From: CAILZL01 sp050181835
GTDB lineage: Bacteria > Pseudomonadota > Gammaproteobacteria > Steroidobacterales > Steroidobacteraceae
Assembly: GCA_050181835.1 (NCBI GenBank)
Contig: JBFXCU010000001.1
Span: forward strand, 310,001 to 374,000
Length of the DNA stretch: 64,000 nt
Direction: 5' to 3'
A program made the translations under genes and the position numbers. Positions 36,262 through 43,330 of this stretch are shown here, one piece after another. The notes beneath the pieces are model-generated. The model saw only the letters and a list, made by a program, of their open reading frames with translations, did no database searches and was not told the DNA's origin. Every line of letters begins with the position of its first letter. Positions within the stretch are counted from its first letter, which is position 1.

Positions 36262-36879
36262 TCAGCGTTTAATCATGCTGCTGAGTTGTGGCCATACTGT
36301 ATCAAGTAATAAGGGCTGCCCGCGTTCATTTGGATGCAGATTGTCCGCCTGCATCAGCGTAGCATCTAGTGCCACTTTTTCCATCAAAAACGGCACGAGC
36401 GTTAACCGATAAGTTTTTGCCAGTTCAGTAAAGGTGTTGGCGAAGGCATTGGTATATTGCTCGCCATAATTGGGGGGAATTTGCATGCCTACCAACAGCA
36501 CCTTGGCGTTGCTGGCCTGTACCGTGGTAATCATGGCAGCCAGATTGCTACGCAATTGCTTGGTCGGCAGACCACGCAAGCCATCATTAGCGCCCAATGC
36601 GAGAATTACCACCGTTGGCTTATGAATTCTTAACAGCGCTGGTAGCCGAACTTTTCCACCACCACTGGTCTCACCACTGACACTGGCATTGATGACTTCA
36701 TATCCGTAACCTTGAGCTTTAAGGCGTTTGCTCAATAGGGTTACCCATCCGTCTTCGATACTGATGCCATAACCCGCGCTCAGACTATCGCCCATCACCA
36801 GCAGGGTGGCGGCTTGGATGCTGCCTGAGCTGGTCAAGAGCAGCGAAATGCATAGGAACCTAATGAATACGCAACGCAT
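36262..36879 (-). CDS. tesA: Periplasmic SGNH-family thioesterase/lysophospholipase (TesA)
   Basis: The 205-residue SGNH hydrolase has a signal peptide (FIRFLCISLLLTSSGSIQAA). The blocks are I 'LLVMGDSLSAGYGI' (Ser), II 'VINASVSGETSGGG' (Gly), III 'VVILALGANDGLRG' (Asn) and V 'DNLHPNERGQPLLL' (Asp, His). TesA acts on acyl-thioesters and lysophospholipids in the periplasm. The ATG at 36879 shares two bases with the divergent ybbA-like ATG. Upstream in-frame codons to 36951 would run through that gene and are not family-like. Confidence 0.93.
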   Translation of the reverse strand: MRCVFIRFLCISLLLTSSGSIQAATLLVMGDSLSAGYGISIEDGWVTLLSKRLKAQGYGYEVINASVSGETSGGGKVRLPALLRIHKPTVVILALGANDGLRGLPTKQLRSNLAAMITTVQASNAKVLLVGMQIPPNYGEQYTNAFANTFTELAKTYRLTLVPFLMEKVALDATLMQADNLHPNERGQPLLLDTVWPQLSSMIKR

Positions 36880-37552
36880 GAATAACACCACCGTATTAGC
36901 CGCAAACAAACTGAGTAAGCAGGTTACCAGCCCAGAAGGAATCCTGACCATTGTTAACGACGTAGCATTACAGATTCATCGAGGCGAAACGGTGGCCATC
37001 ATTGGGGCATCAGGAGCGGGCAAGTCGACGTTACTGGCATTACTGGCCGGTCTGGACGTAGCCAGCTCGGGTCAAGTGCAGGTAAATGGCATTGAATTGA
37101 CCACGCTGGATGAAGACGGTCGCGCCGCAGTGCGTGCCCAGCATGTTGGGTTCGTATTCCAAAGTTTTCATTTGGTACCGTCACTCACGGCACTGGAAAA
37201 TGTCATGCTGCCGCTGGAATTGGCGGATAAGCCGCAGGTGCGCGCCACTGCATTGGCAGCACTGGATCATGTTGGGCTGGCTGGTCGTAGTGGTCACTAC
37301 CCCAATCAGTTATCGGGCGGTGAACAACAGCGCGTGGCCATCGCGCGTGCTTTCGTTACACAACCTGCATTGCTGTTTGCCGATGAACCTACCGGCAATC
37401 TGGATGCCGCTACTGGCGAGCGCGTGATGAATCTATTGTTTGAAATGAATGCCGCATCGGCAACGACACTTGTATTGGTAACGCATGATGCGCGATTGGC
37501 GGAACGATGCCAACGCGTGATTCGACTCGATATGGGCAAAGTGGTGCCATGA
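36878..37552 (+). CDS. ybbA: ABC transporter ATP-binding protein (YbbA type)
   Basis: This 224-residue ATPase of the MacB/LolD class has Walker A 'IGASGAGKSTLLALLAGLD', Q-loop 'GFVFQSFHLVPSLTALENVM', signature 'NQLSGGEQQRVAIARAFV' and Walker B 'ALLFADEPTGNLD'. With the neighbouring permease it would form a mechanotransmission-type or lipoprotein-release-type transporter. The tesA / ybbA-ybbP arrangement is conserved in gammaproteobacteria. The ATG at 36878 is likely; an in-frame ATG at 36863 adds five residues. The stop overlaps the permease start (ATGA). Confidence 0.93.
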   Translation: MNNTTVLAANKLSKQVTSPEGILTIVNDVALQIHRGETVAIIGASGAGKSTLLALLAGLDVASSGQVQVNGIELTTLDEDGRAAVRAQHVGFVFQSFHLVPSLTALENVMLPLELADKPQVRATALAALDHVGLAGRSGHYPNQLSGGEQQRVAIARAFVTQPALLFADEPTGNLDAATGERVMNLLFEMNAASATTLVLVTHDARLAERCQRVIRLDMGKVVP

Positions 37553-40038
37553 ACAGCCTACGCTTGGCCGTGCTCAAGCTCAGTCGCGAATGGCGCGCGG
37601 GAGAACACTTTGTACTGGTGCTGGCGCTGGTGGTCGCAGTCAGTGCGTTGACGGCGGTAAGCTTTTTCACTAGCCGTGTCGAACGCTCCATGGCGCAGCG
37701 CGCCAATGAAGTGCTGGCAGCTGATATTCGCCTGCAGTCCAGTCAGGAGCTATCCAATAGCTACCTGCAACAGGCAACCAGTCTCGGCCTGCAAACTGCG
37801 CAAGTGCTGGTATTCAATAGCGTGGTGGTGCTGGATGAGGCAAGCTCACTTACTTCAGTGTATGCCGTCACAGCGGGATATCCACTGCGCGGCCAGTTAA
37901 AGATTACCGATACCTTTAATGGGCCTGCCTACCAAACCACACAGTTGCCAGCATCCGGAGAAGTCTGGGCCGATCCACGCTTGCTATCACGACTCAATGC
38001 GCAGGTGGGTGACTTGCTACAAGTGGGTAAGCGCCAGTTCACGGTAAGCAAGGCGCTCGACTATCGACCCGACCAAGGTACCCAGTTTGTTGAGTTGGCG
38101 CCAACGCTGTTGATGCGAAGGGAAGATGTGTCATCAACGGGCTTGGTGGGCTTGGGTAGCCGCGTTCGTTATCGACAATTGTTTGCCGGTGAAATGCGCC
38201 CCTTGGCGCAATTCGAAGACTGGTTGAGTACTCGTTTGCAAGATAACGAGCGCATGCAGCAACTTGATGAAGCCAGTCCGCAACTACAGTCTTCGATTGG
38301 TCGAGCATCACGATTTTTGAATCTCACTGCTTTGACCAGCGTACTACTCGCCGGTGTAGCGGTAGCCATGGCCGCGCGGCGTTACGTGACACGGAATTTA
38401 GATACGGTGGCTTTGATGAAAAGCATGGGTGCAAGTCAAGGCTTGGTGTTGCGCATATGTAGTCTCGAATTACTGATGCTGGGCGTACTGGCGGGGTTGC
38501 TGGGGACGGCGCTCGGCTACGTGGCACAACTGGGTTTGGCTATCGCTGCGCAAGATTTTTTGAGCACTGTTCTGCCCGCACCCAATTGGCAACCGGCTGT
38601 GTTGGGCATGCTCACGCCATTGATTATTCTGGCTGGGTTTGCGCTGCCACCGTTATTGCAACTCAAGCGCACACCGCCAGCACGGGTGCTACGTCACAAC
38701 GCTGCACCACCGCCACTGAGATATCTCAGCGTGTATGGCATTGCCATCGCTGCGCTACTGGCGTTGCTACTGGTATTGGTACGTGACATCCGCTTAGTGA
38801 GTTATGTGGCAGCAGGTATGCTTGCGACAGTATTGATACTAGGTGTGGCAGGCTATGTATTAGTGCGCGGCCTAGGCTCGTTACGCGGAGCCGTGGGCAT
38901 ATCGTGGCGCTATGGTGTTGCCAATATTGCCCGACGCGGTAGTGAGAGCATCGTGCAACTGGTTGCGTTTGGCATGGGTTTGATGGTGTTGCTGCTATTG
39001 CTAGTGGTACGCAACGATTTGCTCAACGACTGGCGAATGAGCTTGTCAGACGATGCACCAAACCAATTTCTGATCAATATCAGTCCTGATCAAGCTGAAC
39101 CACTTAGGCAATTTTTTGTTGAGCGCGGCGTTACAGCGCCAACGTTGGTGCCCATGCTGCGTGCCCGTATTGCTGGTGTAAATGGCAAGCCGGTCAGCAC
39201 TCTGCAAAGTAAAGGTGATCGCGGCCAACGCTTTCTGGAACGCGAAACCAACCTTACTTGGTCGCGCGATCTGCAAGAAGGCAACAAAATTGTTGCGGGC
39301 GAGTGGTGGCGAGACGGTGATAGAGAAGGCACGCGAGTGTCGGTTGAGGTCGATATGGCCAACGATTTGGGCCTGAAGTTGGGTGATGTGATTCGTTACG
39401 ATGTTGCTGGCCAGGAAATTGACGCTACCGTTAGCAGCTTTCGTGAAGTACGTTGGGATAGCTTCCGTCCCAACTTCTTTATGGTGTTTTCGCCGGGCAC
39501 TTTGGACAACGCGCTCGGCACCTACATCACCAGCGTGCATATCACCTCCGAACAACGCAACATCATGGGCAAGTTTTATCGTAGTTTTCCCGAAGTTACC
39601 GCCATTGATATTGATGCGGTGCTGGCGCAGATTCGCAGCGTGATGGATAGCGCTTCACTGGCAATTCAATATGTATTTGCATTTTCCCTGTTGGCAGGCA
39701 TTGTCGTGCTGCTGGCGGCGATTCAATCCACTCGCGATGAACGTCGCTACGAAAGCGCCATGTTGCGCACCCTCGGTGCTAGTCGTCGCGTCGTGCTACA
39801 AGGCTTGGCTGCAGAATTTATCGTGCTGGGTTTGCTCGCTGGTTTGCTCGGTGCCTGCGCCGCCAGCGCGGTGGGTTATTACCTCGCCACCGAGGTGTTT
39901 AATCTCAAGTACACCTTTAACTTCAATGTCTGGTGGATTGGTACGCTAAGCGGAGTGCTGCTGGTTGGCTTAACCGGCATTGCGGTTACACGCAGTGTGG
40001 TGAATTATCCACCGGCCGCGACGTTGAGAGAGGGGTGA
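37549..40038 (+). CDS. ybbP: ABC transporter permease (YbbP type)
   Basis: The 829-residue protein has the duplicated FtsX-like permease layout. A first helix (FVLVLALVVAVSALTAVSFF) is followed by a large periplasmic domain, then several helices near 270-400 ('LLGTALGYVAQLGLAIAAQ'). More helices near 410-510 come next, then a second periplasmic domain, and three helices at the end ('FAFSLLAGIVVLLAAIQSTR', 'VLGLLAGLLGACAASAVGYY', 'WWIGTLSGVLLVGLTGIAV'). YbbP-type partners of YbbA are thought to move hydrophobic substrates, but the substrate is unknown. It is coupled to ybbA by an ATGA overlap. Confidence 0.92.
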   Translation: MNSLRLAVLKLSREWRAGEHFVLVLALVVAVSALTAVSFFTSRVERSMAQRANEVLAADIRLQSSQELSNSYLQQATSLGLQTAQVLVFNSVVVLDEASSLTSVYAVTAGYPLRGQLKITDTFNGPAYQTTQLPASGEVWADPRLLSRLNAQVGDLLQVGKRQFTVSKALDYRPDQGTQFVELAPTLLMRREDVSSTGLVGLGSRVRYRQLFAGEMRPLAQFEDWLSTRLQDNERMQQLDEASPQLQSSIGRASRFLNLTALTSVLLAGVAVAMAARRYVTRNLDTVALMKSMGASQGLVLRICSLELLMLGVLAGLLGTALGYVAQLGLAIAAQDFLSTVLPAPNWQPAVLGMLTPLIILAGFALPPLLQLKRTPPARVLRHNAAPPPLRYLSVYGIAIAALLALLLVLVRDIRLVSYVAAGMLATVLILGVAGYVLVRGLGSLRGAVGISWRYGVANIARRGSESIVQLVAFGMGLMVLLLLLVVRNDLLNDWRMSLSDDAPNQFLINISPDQAEPLRQFFVERGVTAPTLVPMLRARIAGVNGKPVSTLQSKGDRGQRFLERETNLTWSRDLQEGNKIVAGEWWRDGDREGTRVSVEVDMANDLGLKLGDVIRYDVAGQEIDATVSSFREVRWDSFRPNFFMVFSPGTLDNALGTYITSVHITSEQRNIMGKFYRSFPEVTAIDIDAVLAQIRSVMDSASLAIQYVFAFSLLAGIVVLLAAIQSTRDERRYESAMLRTLGASRRVVLQGLAAEFIVLGLLAGLLGACAASAVGYYLATEVFNLKYTFNFNVWWIGTLSGVLLVGLTGIAVTRSVVNYPPAATLREG

Positions 40039-40185
40039 ATGTTAGTGTTCTTTGCATCGAAGGATTGAGCAACGCATACAGTGCCTTGCCGAAGGTCTAT
40101 GTCAAGACCCTCGGCTATAGAGGCAAGCCACCGCTTCGCAAGCTTTCCATTAATTGCGGAATTGAAAGTAGTGTTTCTGTTAACT

Positions 40186-41298
40186 CTACTTAACCGCAGT
40201 TTTTCCAGCTCCATGAGCTGCATCCGGCTCAGACTCAATATGCAGTGTGCGAGTGGGAAAGGCGATTTCGGCACCGTGGTCTTCTATGATAGTGGCTATC
40301 TTTAGCAGTACATCCTGCTTCACAACATGAAATTCCGTCCAGACTATCGTCTTGGTGAAGGTGTAGATCATCAAGTCGAGCGATGAATCATTGAATTGCA
40401 CGAAGTTAACAATCAGTGTTTGATTAGTATCAATTTCTGGATGCGCACGCAGCATGGCATCAATATCACTGACGATAGTTGCTACTTTCGACAAATCCGC
40501 ATAGCGCAGACCAATGGTTTCCTTGATGCGCCGATTGCTCATGCGCGAGGGATTCTCCACCACAATCGTGGTGAACACGGCATTAGGCACGTAAATCGGA
40601 TTCTTGTTGAAGCCGCGTATACGGGTATGTCGCCAGCTGATGTATTCCACCGTGCCTTCGATGCTCTTGTCGGGCGAACGAATCCATTCGCCAACGCTGA
40701 AAGGGCGATCCAGATAAATGGTCAGGCCACCAAAGAAGTTGGCGAGTAAGTCCTTGGCTGCCAAGCCTACTGCAAGGCCGCCCACCCCGCCCAGTGCCAG
40801 TAATCCGGTGATTTGAAATCCCAACGTCTGCGCAATGATCAGTATCGACACAATCACGGTGACTAGGCGGCCCAGTTTGCATAGAGCATCAATCGTCGTT
40901 TGGTCAATATCCTCGCCCCGCTCATGACGCGCAGCTAATACATTGCGACCTACTTCACCGATAAACCGCAATACAAACCACATAACACAAACGACTAACG
41001 CTACGTCACGCAGCTCCAGCGCCTGTTCAAGAAACGCTTCGTCAGTCTGGCGTTGCACCACGCGCGCCATGTAACCAGCGCCGATCACCCACATTGCCAC
41101 CAGCACTGGACGATTAGCCGTGTGCAGCAGCGCGTCGTCCCATACCGTTGTGGAACGGTCGGCCACCTTGATGGCATGACGTAGTATTAGTTGCGCAATC
41201 TGGTTAAGAACGACAGTGATCAATGCGATCACCATCAGTGAGACTATCCACGGAGCGATACCAATATACTGGCTTACTAGTTCATTAAATTGATTCAT
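40186..41298 (-). CDS. MscS-family mechanosensitive ion channel
   Basis: The 370-residue membrane protein has about four to five predicted helices, then the MscS pore helix 'GFQITGLLALGGVGGLAVGL' with 'AAKDLLANFFGGLTIYLDRPF', the Gly/Ala-rich TM3 signature. The soluble beta and alpha/beta domains follow ('GWIRSPDKSIEGTVEYISWR', 'YVPNAVFTTIVVENPSRM'). Such channels open under membrane tension to release solutes in hypo-osmotic shock. The size matches the medium MscS/YnaI/YbdG-like class. The 147 bases after ybbP hold no gene. Confidence 0.93.
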   Translation of the reverse strand: MNQFNELVSQYIGIAPWIVSLMVIALITVVLNQIAQLILRHAIKVADRSTTVWDDALLHTANRPVLVAMWVIGAGYMARVVQRQTDEAFLEQALELRDVALVVCVMWFVLRFIGEVGRNVLAARHERGEDIDQTTIDALCKLGRLVTVIVSILIIAQTLGFQITGLLALGGVGGLAVGLAAKDLLANFFGGLTIYLDRPFSVGEWIRSPDKSIEGTVEYISWRHTRIRGFNKNPIYVPNAVFTTIVVENPSRMSNRRIKETIGLRYADLSKVATIVSDIDAMLRAHPEIDTNQTLIVNFVQFNDSSLDLMIYTFTKTIVWTEFHVVKQDVLLKIATIIEDHGAEIAFPTRTLHIESEPDAAHGAGKTAVK

Positions 41299-41353
41299 GC
41301 TGCTGGATCTAAAGTATCAAAGCGGGGGTAGCCCCATAGTACTTCGTGGCAGT

Positions 41354-41686
41354 TCAAACGTCTGCTTTGATGGTTTTTGTTGAACCATTGGTTTTAACCG
41401 ACTCAATGCCACCATCCCGACTGGCAGCTGACTTGTACATTTGACTAGTGCCTATCACCTGATGATTAGCTGCTTTGAGGTTAAAGTAGCAGCGACCATC
41501 ACTGGCATCCTTACGCTCGTAAAGTGAATCAGTTGCGCTGTTTTTTTGAACGGAGGCAATACCGTTCTCAGCTGCTGCACGGCTTTCATATTGTTCACTG
41601 CGCAAAATGATTTCGCTATTGCCCGCCTTGAGAGCAAAATTGTACTGCCCCTTGTCGTTCTTAGTTAATTCATACCAACCAGCCAT
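41354..41686 (-). CDS. yegP: YegP family (DUF1508) protein
   Basis: The 110-residue protein is two tandem DUF1508 repeats: 'GWYELTKNDKGQYNFALKAG' ... 'SEQYESRAAAENGIASVQKN' and 'RKDASDGRCYFNLKAANHQV' ... 'SQMYKSAASRDGGIESVKTN'. The family is small and soluble, with no settled function. GGAGGAATT directly precedes the ATG, a very strong ribosome-binding site, which suggests abundant expression. Confidence 0.95.
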   Translation of the reverse strand: MAGWYELTKNDKGQYNFALKAGNSEIILRSEQYESRAAAENGIASVQKNSATDSLYERKDASDGRCYFNLKAANHQVIGTSQMYKSAASRDGGIESVKTNGSTKTIKADV

Positions 41687-41773
41687 AATTCCTCCACTAT
41701 TTACGGGGAAAACGGCAGTATCTTACATCATGTTTAGCGATGATGGGATTTGGTGTCTGGCGCGATAATCTCT

Positions 41774-42568
41774 TTATTGCAAATTCAACAACATCCAGCC
41801 CACGTCACTGGTCTGACCTTTGTAGTTGTAACCTTGCAGTTTAATTTCATATTCACCACTGCCAAACGCCGTGGAATTCAGGCTAAAGCGCAGCTCCTTG
41901 TTGGTGTCAACCGAAATACGCCGTATCTCCAGCACCCTTGATTCATTCACTTTGCTGATAAGAATGCCAAATACTTTATAACGGCTGTTGCTGACATCCA
42001 GATGTACATCCAGCCATTCGGCGAGATTGGTTGACACCGTTACTGTAGGTTCGCTGGCTTGGGTGGTAGCGGGGGTGGCACGAATAGTTTGGACACTGGT
42101 GGTGGCACGCAGACCACTTACTTTGGCAGCCACGCTCATGGTTCTCAACTGTCGCTGCTGATCCTGATTCCCCCAATACAACCAACCTGCGCCGAGCAGG
42201 GTGAGTATCAATAACAGCAGCAATATTTTGTTGATACCGGATTTTGTCGGTGCAGGATCATAGTCATCCTCATCCTCATCCTCATCCTGCTTCTGTTTTC
42301 CTGCGGTGGCAGGATCAACCCGTTGCAAGCCAGTGGCGGCAGCTAGCCGCGTTACATCAGCTGGCATAGCTTCAAAGACACTGGTACCCATGCCGTCGAA
42401 TGTATTGACCTTCAGTCGCGCTTTAATGCGTGCGGGAATATCCAGTGTGTCCAGTACTTCCGGGTGTTCCTTGCAGTAGCGCTCGAAATCCCATGCCTCA
42501 CGCACTAGCAGATCACCGGTCAGGTAGCGCTCAACAAATCGCTCAATCTTGATCTGTTCTCGATCCAT
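41774..42568 (-). CDS. Single-pass membrane protein of unknown function with acidic linker
   Basis: I do not recognise the family of this 264-residue product. The cytoplasmic N-part (MDREQIKIERFVERYLTGDL, EHPEVLDTLDIPARIKARL) looks helical and resembles the N-termini of anti-sigma or adaptor proteins. Next is a run of Asp/Glu (QKQDEDEDEDDYDPAPTKSG, about 100-120) encoded by a hexamer repeat. A membrane helix follows (KILLLLLILTLLGAGWLYWG). A periplasmic beta domain ends the protein ('LAEWLDVHLDVSNSRYKVFG', 'YEIKLQGYNYKGQTSDVGWM'). The ATG at 42568 is chosen over one 18 codons upstream by its charged cytoplasmic start. No linked regulator is present. Confidence 0.75.
   Translation of the reverse strand: MDREQIKIERFVERYLTGDLLVREAWDFERYCKEHPEVLDTLDIPARIKARLKVNTFDGMGTSVFEAMPADVTRLAAATGLQRVDPATAGKQKQDEDEDEDDYDPAPTKSGINKILLLLLILTLLGAGWLYWGNQDQQRQLRTMSVAAKVSGLRATTSVQTIRATPATTQASEPTVTVSTNLAEWLDVHLDVSNSRYKVFGILISKVNESRVLEIRRISVDTNKELRFSLNSTAFGSGEYEIKLQGYNYKGQTSDVGWMLLNLQ
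42264..42287. repeat. Four tandem TCATCC hexamers
   Basis: Four exact copies of TCATCC lie inside the single-pass membrane protein gene and encode alternating Asp/Glu in its acidic linker. Because the unit is six bases, copy-number change would alter linker length without a frameshift. Confidence 0.9.
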
Positions 42569-42916
42569 GGGTTCACAATATAAGGTCAGTATTTGTGGTG
42601 ACTGTGCGGCCATCCAGCACACAATTCAGCGATCTACAGCACATAACGATAAGTCAGATATAGCAGATGTATATACCGCACACTTTGTTATTCAAGTTGA
42701 TATAGATCTAGCCGATGTACGTGAAGTTGAATTGCGTCTTTGGTTTGATTTTACGATTGGGAATGGCACTATTTATGCGCGGCAATGGGCACACGATGTG
42801 CGCTGTGCGCGCAACGACACCTCGCATCGCCGGGTTGGCAAAACGAGCAAGCGCGATGCGAATGTAGAATGACTACAAGCTGAATATGTGATTCAGCCAC
42901 CACTCAAGACAGGCGG
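42569..42916. other. Gap without a supported gene
   Basis: This 348-base gap separates two minus-strand genes. A plus-strand frame runs through it but begins inside the neighbouring gene, lacks a ribosome-binding site and has no recognisable motif. I see an AT-richer stretch near 42650-42700 that may hold the promoter for the 42568 gene. Confidence 0.5.
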
Positions 42917-43228
42917 CTAATTTTCCAGTGGCATAAACAGCCACAGCAGGAAGTACGCCAGAAAGCCAAAGCCGAAGAAAATGACGCTCAGGCAGAATAA
43001 TACGCGCCATATCCAGCTCGGCAGGCTGGTATGCTGGCCCAATCCGCCACATACGCCACCCAGCACCCTATCGGTTTTGCTGCGGCGCAGTTGATTGAGT
43101 CCATGCGCTGATACTGGTGTTGCAGCGTTTCCAAGCCATCTGGCTTTCGCGCGCGCGAATTCATCAGCCGTCAATACGCCACGTTCATGCAATGACTGCA
43201 GTCGTTCCAGTTCTTCAGATAGGTTCAT
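42917..43228 (-). CDS. PspC-domain protein with SHOCT-like N-terminus
   Basis: The 103-residue protein starts with a short SHOCT-type helix pair (ELERLQSLHERGVLTADEFA, ARAKARWLG), found in many envelope-stress proteins. A PspC domain follows ('KTDRVLGGVCGGLGQHTSLP', then the membrane helix 'VLFCLSVIFFGFGFLAYFLL'). PspC domains sense or tune inner-membrane stress with PspA/PspB. No psp genes are adjacent. It ends immediately after the helix (WLFMPLEN). The ATG at 43228 is chosen to match the SHOCT start. Confidence 0.88.
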   Translation of the reverse strand: MNLSEELERLQSLHERGVLTADEFARAKARWLGNAATPVSAHGLNQLRRSKTDRVLGGVCGGLGQHTSLPSWIWRVLFCLSVIFFGFGFLAYFLLWLFMPLEN

Positions 43229-43330
43229 GGATTTGCCTTGAGGATAGCTACTGAGATTCTTAGCAAAACACATCAAACGATGAGTTTGTTACAGATGCGG
43301 TAGTCGATTCAACAGCAAAAAGGCAATGAG

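Noticed and set aside
42549..42872. A 107-codon plus-strand open frame in the gap between two minus-strand genes
   Set aside because: It begins antisense inside the neighbouring gene, has no ribosome-binding site, and its translation shows no domain-like pattern.
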